Shown: positions 26,019 to 34,829 of the stretch, piece by piece
Layout: every line of letters begins with the position of its first letter
How positions within the stretch are numbered: the stretch's first letter is position 1
Assembly: GCF_000819865.1 (NCBI RefSeq)
Contig: NZ_CDDF01000001.1
Span: forward strand, 533,981-597,980
From: Aeromonas eucrenophila
GTDB lineage: Bacteria; Pseudomonadota; Gammaproteobacteria; Enterobacterales; Aeromonadaceae
Reading direction: 5' to 3'
Length of the DNA: 64,000 nt
Notes under the pieces: model-generated
Seen by the model: the letters and a program-made list of their open reading frames with translations, nothing else
Database searches by the model: none
Told to the model about the DNA's origin: nothing
Program-made: the position numbers and the translations under genes

Positions 26019-26696
26019 TTACTCCCCCTGCTTGGTGGCGTCGCTCTGGCCCAGCTTCTGGCGCATGGCCTCGAGTTCGCGGCTGATCTGATCGTCCACC
26101 TCCAGCTCGGCAAACTGCTGGGCCAGCGCCTTGTCGGACTGACCGAGATCGGCGCGGGCCTCCATCTCGTCGATGCGGCGCTCCATGCGCTCGAACTTGC
26201 TGACCACGGCCTGGCTGTCACCACGGGCCACCTGGCTCTGCACGTTCAAACGGCTGCTGGCCGCCTCGCTGCGAATGGCCATCGCCTTCTGGCGGGTGCG
26301 GGCGTCTTCGAGCTTGGCTTCCAGCTGGCGAATTTCGTCGCCCAGCTTGTCGATGCCGCTGTCCACCGCCTGCTGTTCACGCACCAGCGTCTCGGCCAGC
26401 TCGGTCTGTTTCTTCTTCTCGATGAGGGCGGCGCGGGCCAGATCGTCGCGACCCTTGGTCAAGGCCAGTTCGGCCTTGGCCTGCCACTCGTTCACCCGCT
26501 CCTGATGGCGGCTGACCTGGCGGCCAATCTCTTTCTGGTTCGCGAGGAAGCGGGCCAGGTTGGAGCGCTCCTTCACCAGCTCGTCTTCCATCTCCTGAAT
26601 GATCAGGCGCACCATCTTCTGGGGATCTTCTGCCTTGTCGAGCAGGGCCGTCAGATTGGAATTGATGATGTCGGCCAGGCGGGAAAAAATACTCAT
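26019..26696 (-). CDS. pspA: Phage shock protein A
   Basis: 225 residues from the ATG at 26696 (AGGAG upstream), starting MSIFSRLADIINSNL, the usual PspA amphipathic helix. The rest is almost entirely coiled coil, as in the PspA/Vipp1/ESCRT-III family. PspA binds and inhibits PspF in resting cells and oligomerises on damaged inner membrane to limit proton leak. A canonical sigma-54 promoter lies 46-63 bases upstream. First gene of pspABC–ycjX–ycjF. Confidence 0.97.
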   Translation of the reverse strand: MSIFSRLADIINSNLTALLDKAEDPQKMVRLIIQEMEDELVKERSNLARFLANQKEIGRQVSRHQERVNEWQAKAELALTKGRDDLARAALIEKKKQTELAETLVREQQAVDSGIDKLGDEIRQLEAKLEDARTRQKAMAIRSEAASSRLNVQSQVARGDSQAVVSKFERMERRIDEMEARADLGQSDKALAQQFAELEVDDQISRELEAMRQKLGQSDATKQGE

Positions 26697-26741
26697 GACT
26701 CTACTCCTGTGATGGGCATTGGGTTGTTTCTCCATTGACAA

Positions 26742-26759
26742 TGGCAACTTGTGTGCCAA
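26742..26759 (-). promoter_or_regulatory. Sigma-54 promoter of the psp operon
   Basis: On the minus strand TTGGCACACAAGTTGCCA contains TGGCAC, a five-base spacer and TTGC, an essentially perfect -24/-12 element. PspF encoded divergently is the expected activator, with its upstream sites presumably at 26780-26860. Confidence 0.9.
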
Positions 26760-26891
26760 TCTGGAACGAATTTTAACTCATTGATTTATATGGGCACACT
26801 TCATGAGTTTCAAGTCACTCGGAACAACGGGTGATAAAAATCACTAACTTTTGGTAAGATTGACCAGATTTTTCAACGAGCGGGTATCAGG

Positions 26892-27941
26892 ATGAGCACA
26901 GACACGGAAAGCCTGTTGGGTGAGTCCAACGCGTTTCTCGAGATCATTGAGCAGACCTCGCGACTGGCGCCCCTGCGCAAACCCGTGCTGATCATCGGCG
27001 AGCGAGGGACCGGCAAGGAGCTCATCGCTCACCGCCTACATTATCTCTCGGCCCGCTGGGATCAAAGCTTTGTCACCATCAACTGCGCCACCCTGAGCGA
27101 GAGCCTGCTGGAAACTGAGCTGTTCGGCCACGAGGCGGGCGCCTTCACCGGTGCGGCCAAGCGCCATCAGGGCCGGTTCGAGCGCGCCGATGGCGGCACC
27201 CTGTTCCTCGACGAGCTGGCCACCACCAGCGCCCGGGTGCAGGAGAAACTGCTGCGGGTCATCGAATATGGCGAGTTCGAGCGGGTGGGCGGTGCCAAGC
27301 CGCTCAAGGTGGATGTGCGACTGGTGTGCGCCACCAACGAGGATCTGCCGGCGCTGGCCGAGCGGGGTCAGTTTCGCCACGATCTGCTGGATCGGCTGGC
27401 GTTCGACGTCATCACCCTGCCCCCCCTGCGGGAGCGGCGGGACGACATCCTGATGCTGGCGGAGCACTTCGCCCACAGCATGACCCGGGAGCTGGGCTAT
27501 CCGCTGTTTGCCGGGTTCTCTCGCAAGGCGACCCAGCTGCTGCTGGACTACCCCTGGCCCGGCAACGTGCGGGAGCTCAAAAACGTGGTGGAGCGCAGCC
27601 TCTATCGCCAGGGCAATCCGCAGTTGCCGCTGGCGGAGCTGGTGATCAATCCCTTCGATTCCCCCTGGCGCCCCCGGGCCCGGACCGAGGCCCAGGCCAC
27701 CGACTCAGCCGGACCTGCGACGTCAGGGGGGCGTCAGGCCCCCGCCCTGCCGCTGGATCTCAAGAGCACGGTCGCTGAGTTCGAAGTCAATTTACTCAAG
27801 CAAGCGATGCAGCAATCCCAGTATAATCAGCGCAAAGCGGCCGATCTGCTGGCCCTGAGCTACCACCAGTTCAGGGGTATGTTACGTAAATACCAGCTGC
27901 TCGAGGGGGATGACAACAATGGCAACACTGAGATCGGCTGA
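26892..27941 (+). CDS. pspF: PspF, sigma-54 activator of the phage-shock operon
   Basis: 349 residues. AAA+ enhancer-binding protein without an N-terminal receiver domain. Walker A GERGTGKE at 36-43, an intact sigma-54 contact loop GAFTGA at 83-88, Walker B LFLDEL at 104-109, and a C-terminal Fis-type helix-turn-helix (NQRKAADLLALSYHQFRGML). It is divergent from pspA, which it activates, and is held inactive by PspA. A proline-rich linker at about 255-285 is longer than in E. coli. The sap operon follows in the same direction after about 100 bases. Confidence 0.96.
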   Translation: MSTDTESLLGESNAFLEIIEQTSRLAPLRKPVLIIGERGTGKELIAHRLHYLSARWDQSFVTINCATLSESLLETELFGHEAGAFTGAAKRHQGRFERADGGTLFLDELATTSARVQEKLLRVIEYGEFERVGGAKPLKVDVRLVCATNEDLPALAERGQFRHDLLDRLAFDVITLPPLRERRDDILMLAEHFAHSMTRELGYPLFAGFSRKATQLLLDYPWPGNVRELKNVVERSLYRQGNPQLPLAELVINPFDSPWRPRARTEAQATDSAGPATSGGRQAPALPLDLKSTVAEFEVNLLKQAMQQSQYNQRKAADLLALSYHQFRGMLRKYQLLEGDDNNGNTEIG

Positions 27942-28040
27942 TCCCTCCGGGATGCCCTGCCCGGCAGGCACCCGCAACGCGCCCGCCCTCCCGCGGGCAA
28001 CCTTGCATGAACACATTTCGCATGAAGACATGGCTCCACA

Positions 28041-29639
28041 ATGAGAATGCTCACACCACTGCTGCTCGGTCTCCTGGTACTCACCGGCTGTCAGAAACAA
28101 GACGATGCCTCGAAGACGGGGCTCATCTACTGCGCCGACGGGGCGCCCCAGACCTTCAACCCGCAGCTCGCCAACTCGGGTATGACCCTGGATGCCAGTG
28201 CCCGCCCGCTCTACGATCGCCTGCTTGAGGTCAATGCCAATACCCTGAGCCTGGAGGGGGGCCTTGCCACCGCCTGGCGCAGCAGCGAGGACGGGCTGAC
28301 CTACACTCTCAGCCTGCGCAAGGGGGTCACCTTCCATCGCACCCCCTGGTTCAGCCCCTCGCGCCAGTTCAACGCCGACGACGTGCTGTTCACCTATCAT
28401 CGCCTGCTGGACGAGCATCACCCCTACCACGCCATCTCCGGCGGCGAGTACCCCTATTTTTACAGCATGGGGCTGGCCTCCCTCATCAAGCGGGTCGACA
28501 AGCACGGGCCCCACGAGGTGGTGTTCGAGCTCAACCGGCCGGATGCCTCCTTCCTCGCGACCCTGGCCAGCGACTACGCCATCGTGCTCTCCGCCGAGTA
28601 TGGCGAGCAGATGTTCAAGGCCGGCACCCCCGAGCTGCTCGACAGCCGCCCCATAGGAACGGGCCCCTTCAGCTTCAAGGAGTACCGTCACAACGAGTTC
28701 GTGCGCTACCTGCGCCACCCCGGTTACTGGGGCGGTGAGGCCAAGATTGAGCAACTGGTCTACGACATCACCCCCAGATCGTCCAAGCGGCTCGCCAAGC
28801 TGCTGACCGGCGAGTGCGATGTGATGAGCACCCCCTCCGCCAGCCAGCTGTCGGTGATCGACAAGGACTCCCACCTCAATCTGTCGGTGCAGTCGGGCAT
28901 GAACGTCGCCTTCCTGGCCCTCAATACCCGCAAGGCCCCCTTCAACAAGGTGCAAGTCCGTCAGGCGCTGGCCAGCGCCATCAACGTGCAGAACCTGCTG
29001 CAGGCGGTCTATTTCGAAACCGGGCAGCCCGCTACCAGCCTGCTGCCGCCGCTCTCCTGGGGTTACAATCCCTCCCTGCCACTGCGCAAGCCGGATCTGC
29101 CCCTCGCCCGCAAGCTGCTCAAGGAGGTCGGGCTGGAGCAGGGCTTCGAGATGCAGGTGCTGGTGCAGCCGGGAGCCCGTCCCTACAACCCGGACGGCCT
29201 CAAGACCGCCCAACTGATGCGCAGCGATCTCGCCAAGATAGGGGTGAAGCTGAAAATCGTGCAGCAAGCCTGGCCCGTCATCGAGACCCGGCTCGCCAAG
29301 GGGCAATACGACAGCCTGCTGTCCGGCTGGATCGCCGACAACGCCGATCCGGACAATTTCTTCCGCCAACTGCTGAGCTGCGCCGCCGTCGAGCGGGGCA
29401 ACAACTACAGCCGCTGGTGCAGCCCGGCCTTCGATCAGCTGCTGGACGATGCGGTGACCACCCCTCAGCTCGCCTTCCGCCTGCGCAATTACTACTATGC
29501 CCAGACCCTGCTCAATGAGCAGTTGCCACTCATCCCCCTGGCCCATGCCCTGCGCACCCAGGTGAGCCGCAGCGACATCGAGGGGCTGACCCTGATGCCC
29601 TTCGGTGGCACCACCTTCAACCAGGCCCATCGGGAGTGA
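28041..29639 (+). CDS. sapA: Peptide ABC transporter substrate-binding lipoprotein SapA
   Basis: 532 residues. Solute-binding protein family 5 (DppA/OppA type), delivering peptides to SapBCDF; in enterics the system is linked to antimicrobial-peptide sensitivity and potassium uptake. The N-terminus has a lipobox LVLTGC with Cys17, so here it is predicted to be membrane-anchored, unlike the soluble periplasmic E. coli protein. The family segment RPIGTGPFSFKEYR and the long alpha/beta lobes are intact. First gene of sapABCDF, next to pspF as in E. coli. Confidence 0.94.
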   Translation: MRMLTPLLLGLLVLTGCQKQDDASKTGLIYCADGAPQTFNPQLANSGMTLDASARPLYDRLLEVNANTLSLEGGLATAWRSSEDGLTYTLSLRKGVTFHRTPWFSPSRQFNADDVLFTYHRLLDEHHPYHAISGGEYPYFYSMGLASLIKRVDKHGPHEVVFELNRPDASFLATLASDYAIVLSAEYGEQMFKAGTPELLDSRPIGTGPFSFKEYRHNEFVRYLRHPGYWGGEAKIEQLVYDITPRSSKRLAKLLTGECDVMSTPSASQLSVIDKDSHLNLSVQSGMNVAFLALNTRKAPFNKVQVRQALASAINVQNLLQAVYFETGQPATSLLPPLSWGYNPSLPLRKPDLPLARKLLKEVGLEQGFEMQVLVQPGARPYNPDGLKTAQLMRSDLAKIGVKLKIVQQAWPVIETRLAKGQYDSLLSGWIADNADPDNFFRQLLSCAAVERGNNYSRWCSPAFDQLLDDAVTTPQLAFRLRNYYYAQTLLNEQLPLIPLAHALRTQVSRSDIEGLTLMPFGGTTFNQAHRE

Positions 29640-29715
29640 GCATGCGGTTCGATATCCATTCCATCCCTGACCGGCCTTGCCGGTCATCGGCCAGCCAGCG
29701 GGCGGAGGCATAACC

Positions 29716-30675
29716 ATGTTCTTTTATATTCTGCGCCGCATCACCCTGCTGCTCATCACCCTGCTGGTGCTGACCCTGGCGACCTATCTGCTGGAGTTTC
29801 GTCTCATCGGCCAGGCGCTGGACATCTGGCAAGGCTACCCGGACTTCCTGCAGCGCATCTTCGCCGGTGACTTCGGCCTCTCCAGCGTCTCCGGCCAGCC
29901 GGTGCTGGACGAAATTCGTCACTACTTCCCGGCGACCCTGACCCTGTGTCTCGCGGCCTTCGCCATCTCCCTGCTGGTGGGCATTCCGCTCGGCACCCTG
30001 GCCGCCCTCTATCAGGGGCGCGGGCTCGATCTCTCCATCATGGCCGCCGGTCTCATCGGCTACGCCGTGCCGGTATTCTGGCTCGCCTTGCTGATGGTGA
30101 TGTTGTTCTCGCTGGATCTCGGCTGGTTGCCCGCCTCCGGCCAGATCAGCCTGCTCTACGACGTGCCCTCCATCACCGGCATCGCCATCGTCGATGTGCT
30201 GCTGAGTCACGAACCCTGGCGTGACGCCGCCTTGCACGATGCCTTGCGCCATCTGGTGCTGCCGTCTCTGGTGCTGGCGGTGGTGCCCACCACAGAGGTG
30301 ATCCGCCACGTGCGCAGCTCCCTCATCGACGTGATGAAGCAGAACTACATCAAGGCTGCGGCGAGCCGGGGCCTCTCCCGCCGCCAGATCGTCTGGCGCC
30401 ACGGCCTCAAGAATGCCCTGCCACCGGTGCTGCCGCTGCTCGGCCTGCAGCTTGGCAGCGTGCTCACCTCCGCCATGATCACCGAATTCGTGTTCGACTG
30501 GCCCGGCATCGGTCGCTGGCTGGTCAACAGCATAGCGCTGCAGGACTACGCCGCTATCCGGGGCGCCTTCCTGGTGGTGGCCAGCTTCGTGATCTTCATC
30601 AGCGTCAGCACCGAGTTGCTCACCACCATCATGTATCCGGCACGGCGTAAAGAACTCTATGCAAAACAAGACTAA
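29716..30675 (+). CDS. sapB: Peptide ABC transporter permease SapB
   Basis: 319 residues from the ATG at 29716, preceded by GGAGG; the frame is open upstream. Six transmembrane helices of the DppB type, with the EAA loop around AAASRGLSRRQIVWRHGLKNALPP that contacts the ATPases. It lies 76 bases after sapA. Confidence 0.95.
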   Translation: MFFYILRRITLLLITLLVLTLATYLLEFRLIGQALDIWQGYPDFLQRIFAGDFGLSSVSGQPVLDEIRHYFPATLTLCLAAFAISLLVGIPLGTLAALYQGRGLDLSIMAAGLIGYAVPVFWLALLMVMLFSLDLGWLPASGQISLLYDVPSITGIAIVDVLLSHEPWRDAALHDALRHLVLPSLVLAVVPTTEVIRHVRSSLIDVMKQNYIKAAASRGLSRRQIVWRHGLKNALPPVLPLLGLQLGSVLTSAMITEFVFDWPGIGRWLVNSIALQDYAAIRGAFLVVASFVIFISVSTELLTTIMYPARRKELYAKQD

Positions 30676-30707
30676 ACCTGTCCAGCACCTGGGCTGGAGC
30701 CTGACTC

Positions 30708-31601
30708 ATGCAAGATAAATCGAACATCTACCCGGAGCTCAGGATCCTCTCCCCCCTGGAGCAGACTTGGGCCTCCTATAGGCGCAACCCGCTGGCCATG
30801 GCCGGTCTCTGGTGTTTCGTGCTGCTGTTGCTGGTTACCCTGGTGGGCCCTTTGGTGGTGCCCTATGGCATCGACGATCAACACAGCAGCCGCCTGCTGC
30901 TTGAGCCTTCCTGGGCCAGCACCGGCAACATCGACTACTTCCTCGGCACTGACGATCTGGGCCGCGACATCCTCTCGCGCCTGGTGGTGGGTGCCCGCCT
31001 CACCTTCGGCAACGCCCTGCTGGTGGTGGTGATTGCCCTCGTGGTTGGCTCCACCATCGGCATCCTCGGCGGCATGAGCAAGGGGGTCAAATCGAGCGTG
31101 CTGCACCACCTGCTCGACACCCTGCTCTCCATCCCCTCCCTGCTGCTGGCCATCATTGTGGTCGCCATCTTGGGGCCAGGGCTGTTCAACACCCTGATCG
31201 CCATCACGCTGGCGCTCATCCCCCCCTTTATCCGGGCGACCTACAACGCGGTCCACGCCGAGATGCAGAAGGAGTACATCATCGCCAGCCGCCTCGATGG
31301 CTCGCCCCCCTGGCGGATCATGCGTCTGGCCATCCTGCCGAACATCGTCGAGACCCTGGTGGCGCAGACCACCCGCACCCTGTCTGCCGCCATTCTGGAC
31401 ATCTCGGCGGTGGGCTTCCTCGGCCTCGGCGCCCAGTCGCCCCAGCCCGAGTGGGGCGCCATGCTGGCGGATTCGAGCGATCTCATCTATCTGGCCCCCT
31501 GGACAGTGACCCTGCCGGGCATGGCCATCCTGTTCAGCGTGCTGGTGACCAATTTAGTGGGTGAAGGCATTCGCGAAGCACTCAAAGAGGGGAACGATTG
31601 A
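30708..31601 (+). CDS. sapC: Peptide ABC transporter permease SapC
   Basis: 297 residues, DppC-type permease with an N-terminal extension, about six transmembrane helices and the EAA loop near IASRLDGSPPWRIMRLAILPN. The last 47 bases of the gene region (31557-31603) recur almost exactly at 31685-31731, so the C-terminal tail VGEGIREALKEGND occurs twice. The stop overlaps the ATG of a mini-ORF (TGATG), continuing a coupled chain to sapD. Confidence 0.95.
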   Translation: MQDKSNIYPELRILSPLEQTWASYRRNPLAMAGLWCFVLLLLVTLVGPLVVPYGIDDQHSSRLLLEPSWASTGNIDYFLGTDDLGRDILSRLVVGARLTFGNALLVVVIALVVGSTIGILGGMSKGVKSSVLHHLLDTLLSIPSLLLAIIVVAILGPGLFNTLIAITLALIPPFIRATYNAVHAEMQKEYIIASRLDGSPPWRIMRLAILPNIVETLVAQTTRTLSAAILDISAVGFLGLGAQSPQPEWGAMLADSSDLIYLAPWTVTLPGMAILFSVLVTNLVGEGIREALKEGND

Positions 31602-31731
31602 TGCAGCGCTCTCTGCCCAAGATAGACATGTTCACCCTTGGCCCCTGCCCATTCCTGTACGGCGTGCTGGTCAACCGATCACTGGTGGGTGAAGGCATTC
31701 GCGAAGCGCTCAAAGAGGGGAACGATTGATG
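31557..31731 (+). repeat. 47-bp direct repeat of the sapC 3' end
   Basis: Copies at 31557-31603 and 31685-31731 differ by a single base (A/G in the Ala codon). Weaker similarity extends about 40 bases upstream of each copy, including GTGCTGGT. This points to a partial duplication of the sapC end between sapC and sapD. Confidence 0.9.
31601..31729 (+). CDS. Mini-ORF carrying a duplicated SapC tail
   Basis: 42 codons, starting in the TGATG junction with sapC and ending in an identical TGATG junction with the next mini-ORF. Its last 14 residues (VGEGIREALKEGND) are those of SapC; the upstream residues LYGVLVNRS weakly echo SapC FSVLVTNL. Most likely a duplication remnant kept translated by coupling rather than a functional protein. 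Confidence 0.45.
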   Translation: MQRSLPKIDMFTLGPCPFLYGVLVNRSLVGEGIREALKEGND

Positions 31732-31812
31732 ATCCCGTTGCTCTATACCATCAAGGACGGCATCTCCCCGATGCAACCCGCCGTGCCACAGCCTCATGAG
31801 GAGCGCCACTGA
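31729..31812 (+). CDS. Mini-ORF coupled to sapD
   Basis: 27 codons, overlapping the previous mini-ORF and the sapD start by TGATG junctions at both ends. It ends PHEERH, and the sapD ribosome-binding site (GAGGAG) lies inside it. Probably a leader that maintains translational coupling after the sapC-tail duplication; no domain is recognisable. Confidence 0.4.
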   Translation: MIPLLYTIKDGISPMQPAVPQPHEERH

Positions 31813-32810
31813 TGCCCTTGCTCGATATACGCAACCTCACCATCGAGATCGACACGCCTCAGGGCAAGGTCAAGGCGGTGGACAGGGTCAGCCTGACCCT
31901 GAACGAGGGGGAAATTCGCGGTCTGGTCGGAGAGTCGGGCTCCGGCAAGAGCCTGGTGGCCAAGGTGATCGTCGGCATCCAGAAGGACAACTGGATAGTG
32001 CGCGCCGACCGGATGCGCTTCAACGACATGGACTTGCTGACCATGGCCCCCAAGGAGCGGCGCCGCATCATGGGCCGGGAGATCGCCATGATCTTTCAGG
32101 ATCCCATCAGCTGCCTCGATCCGTCCGAGGAGATAGGCACCCAGCTGGAGGAGGCCATCCCCACCAGCGCCTTCGTCGGCAAGTTCTGGCAGCGCTTCCA
32201 GTGGCGCAAGAAGCGGGCCATCGCCCTGCTGCACAGAGTCGGCGTCAAGGATCACCGCAAGGTGATGCGGGCCTATCCCCACGAGCTGTCGGACGGCATG
32301 TGCCAGAAGGTGATGATCGCCATGGCCATCGCCAATCAGCCGCGCCTGCTGGTGGCCGACGAGCCCACCAGCGCCATGGAGTCCACCACCCACTCCCAGA
32401 TCCTGCGGCTGCTGGACAAGATGAACAAGCTGGGCAACACCACCATCCTGATCATCAGCAACGACATCGCCGCCATCGCGAACCTGACCGACACCATCAA
32501 CATCATGTACTGCGGCCAGATGGTGGAGGTGGGCACCCGGGATCAGATCCTGGAATCCCCCCACCATCCCTATACGGATGCCCTGCTCAAATCCATCCCC
32601 GACTTTGACAAGCTGGTGCGCCACAAGTCCCGGCTCGAGACCCTGCCCGGGGTGATACCGCCGCTGCAACACCTGCCCATCGGCTGCCGGCTCGGCCCCC
32701 GCTGCCCCTATGCCCAGAAGCAGTGCGTGCAGACGCCGCTGATGAGCAAGATCAAGGGCCATCAGTTCAGTTGTCACTTCCCGCTGAACATGGAAGAGCC
32801 GAAGAAATGA
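31812..32810 (+). CDS. sapD: Peptide ABC transporter ATPase SapD
   Basis: 332 residues, DppD-type ATPase: Walker A GESGSGKS (about 40-47), Walker [10 protein letters not shown], and the C-terminal oligopeptide-transporter domain with [15 protein letters not shown] whose cysteines resemble the 4Fe-4S motif of DppD/DppF. The signature motif reads LSDGM rather than LSGGQ, a degeneracy also seen in E. coli SapD. Start coupled to the preceding mini-ORF. Confidence 0.95.
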   Translation: MPLLDIRNLTIEIDTPQGKVKAVDRVSLTLNEGEIRGLVGESGSGKSLVAKVIVGIQKDNWIVRADRMRFNDMDLLTMAPKERRRIMGREIAMIFQDPISCLDPSEEIGTQLEEAIPTSAFVGKFWQRFQWRKKRAIALLHRVGVKDHRKVMRAYPHELSDGMCQKVMIAMAIANQPRLLVADEPTSAMESTTHSQILRLLDKMNKLGNTTILIISNDIAAIANLTDTINIMYCGQMVEVGTRDQILESPHHPYTDALLKSIPDFDKLVRHKSRLETLPGVIPPLQHLPIGCRLGPRCPYAQKQCVQTPLMSKIKGHQFSCHFPLNMEEPKK

Positions 32811-32952
32811 TCCGGGCCCATTCTCAATCGCTGACCCTTGATGTTCCCCGAGTGCAGATATCCTATTCTGCCGAGCCGGAGCGATTCAACAGCATCAACA
32901 TGAGCAGTTTTCAGCCTGTGGCAGCCTATTGCGCCATAAAGGAGCCAATACA

Positions 32953-33738
32953 GTGATCGAACCCGCTCTGTTACAGGTCAGAGGCCTGTGCAAGACCTAT
33001 CAGAATCGCACCGGTCTGTTCCGGCGCCAGGCGGTGGAGGCCATCAAGCCGCTCTCGTTCGATCTCGGCGTGGGCCAGACCCTGGCCATCGTCGGCGAGG
33101 CGGGCTCCGGCAAGAGCACCCTAGCCCGTATCCTGGCGGGCATGATAGAGCCGAGCGGCGGCGAGATCGCCGTCGAGGGCCAGCGCCTGGTGCACGGGGA
33201 TTATCAGACCCGTTGCAAGCTGCTGCGGATGATCTTTCAGGATCCCAACACCTCTCTTAACCGAAAAATTCGGGTCGGCCAGATCCTGGAGACGCCCCTG
33301 CGCCTCAACACCGAGATGAGCGAAGAGGAGCGCCGCGACAAGGTGGTGCAGACCCTGCGCATGGTGGGCATGCTGGCGGATCACGCGCTCTTCTACCCGC
33401 AGATGCTCTCCGCCGGTCAGCAACAACGGGTGGGGCTGGCACGGGCGCTGATCCTCAACCCCAAGATAGTGGTGGCGGACGAGGCGTTGTCGACTCTGGA
33501 TATCTCGGTGCGCTCCCAGATCATCAACCTGCTGTTGGAGATGCAGGAGACCATGGGGCTGAGCTATGTGCTGGTGGCCAACGATCTGGGCATCGTCAGC
33601 CACATCAGCGACGAGGTGCTGGTGATGCACGACGGCCGGGTGGTGGAACGCGGCAAGACCCTCAAGGTGTTTGCCGATCCCCAGCACGAGGTGACCCGCC
33701 GCCTCATTCAGAACTACAACAACGAATACCGCCGCTGA
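32953..33738 (+). CDS. sapF: Peptide ABC transporter ATPase SapF
   Basis: 261 residues, starting at the GTG at 32953 (AAGGAG nine bases upstream), which matches the family N-terminus; an ATG at 32929 is less likely. Walker A GEAGSGKS, signature LSAGQQQR and Walker B IVVADEA are present. It partners with SapD. Unlike in E. coli, where sapD and sapF are tightly joined, 142 bases separate them here with no obvious terminator. Confidence 0.94.
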   Translation: MIEPALLQVRGLCKTYQNRTGLFRRQAVEAIKPLSFDLGVGQTLAIVGEAGSGKSTLARILAGMIEPSGGEIAVEGQRLVHGDYQTRCKLLRMIFQDPNTSLNRKIRVGQILETPLRLNTEMSEEERRDKVVQTLRMVGMLADHALFYPQMLSAGQQQRVGLARALILNPKIVVADEALSTLDISVRSQIINLLLEMQETMGLSYVLVANDLGIVSHISDEVLVMHDGRVVERGKTLKVFADPQHEVTRRLIQNYNNEYRR

Positions 33739-33784
33739 TCCCCGGGTCGATGGCGCCATCGACCCTGCTCCCTTTCTGCGCCAT

Positions 33785-33822
33785 AAAAAAAACCCGGCCT
33801 GATGTCGCATCAGTAGCCGGGG
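33785..33822 (-). terminator. miaE terminator
   Basis: A hairpin with an outer stem CCCGGC/GCCGGG and inner CTGATG/CATCAG is followed on the minus strand by eight T residues. Confidence 0.85.
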
Positions 33823-33891
33823 ATTGCGCTCAAAAAAATGATTGCGTCGCTCGTAGTAGGAACACCGCGATAGTAGGTGGCCCCCGCTGGC

Positions 33892-34650
33892 TCAACAACT
33901 GTCAAATCTGACAGGCAGTCCGCTATGGAACCTGAACTGCGGATCCGGCGAGCAGATGAGCTCGGCCTCGATGGCGCCGAAGAAGGCCACCCGCTCGCTG
34001 ATGTCCTCCCCCGCATATTGCTCCGCCAGGGCCAGATAGTCCTGGTAGTGGCGCGCCTCGGAGCGCAGCAAGGAGACATAGAAGCGGCCAAGCTCCTCGT
34101 CCAAGTGCGGCGCCAGTTTGGCGAAACGCTCGCAGGAGCGCGCTTCTATGTAGGCGCCGATGATCATCTTGTCCACCACGGCGGCCGGCTCGTAGGTGCG
34201 CACATGGGTGAGCAGGCTGCGGGCGTAGCGTGACGCGCTGACCGGGCCGTAGGCAATGCCGCGTGCCTGCATCAACTCCAGCACCTGCTCGAAGTGGTGC
34301 AGCTCCTCCTGGATGAGCCGCACCATGGGGAATAACAGCGGATTGCGCTCCAGCTCGGCAAACACGCTCTTGTCCATCTCCCCCATGGTGCGCTTGCCCA
34401 GGATCTCCGCCTTCTCGGGAATGGCGTCCAGCTCACGGTAAAACTCGAGTTTGGGCAGCAGGTGACGCTTGCCCTTGGGCAGGCAGTAGCGGCGCACCAG
34501 GCTGTGAGCGGTCAGGGCGGCCTTGTTCTCGCAGTTGGCGTGATCGATGAGCAGGGTCGGCAACTGGGCGGGATCCCGCGCCATCTCCACCCACTCATCC
34601 GGGGTCTCACAATGCAGGAACTGGCGAACGGGGGCTAGCAGGTCATCCAT
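33892..34650 (-). CDS. miaE: tRNA 2-methylthio-N6-isopentenyladenosine-37 hydroxylase
   Basis: 252 residues. Non-heme diiron monooxygenase that hydroxylates the isopentenyl group of ms2i6A37 in tRNA, using oxygen. Ferritin-like four-helix bundle with the iron-ligand motifs EELHHFEQ, IEARSCERF and SEARHYQDY. It is a single gene convergent with sapF and separated from it by a strong terminator; about 180 bases of featureless sequence lie upstream before ascG. Confidence 0.95.
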   Translation of the reverse strand: MDDLLAPVRQFLHCETPDEWVEMARDPAQLPTLLIDHANCENKAALTAHSLVRRYCLPKGKRHLLPKLEFYRELDAIPEKAEILGKRTMGEMDKSVFAELERNPLLFPMVRLIQEELHHFEQVLELMQARGIAYGPVSASRYARSLLTHVRTYEPAAVVDKMIIGAYIEARSCERFAKLAPHLDEELGRFYVSLLRSEARHYQDYLALAEQYAGEDISERVAFFGAIEAELICSPDPQFRFHSGLPVRFDSC

Positions 34651-34829
34651 CTGAACTCTTGTACTCTCTGGTTGGCGTTGATTGGCATAGGTTGATGCGG
34701 CTTGATAAGGCTTGGCTTGATATGCCAGCGTTCGCGAAGGGGGCTCATGCTAACGGATCCCGCCCCGCCTGCCCACCTCTTGGTGGCGCACCGCTTGGTG
34801 GAGCACCTCTTGATAGAACAAGAATGGCC

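Noticed and set aside
28007..28228. 73-codon plus-strand frame starting before sapA
   Set aside because: Out of frame with sapA, whose lipobox and full family similarity fix the real frame.
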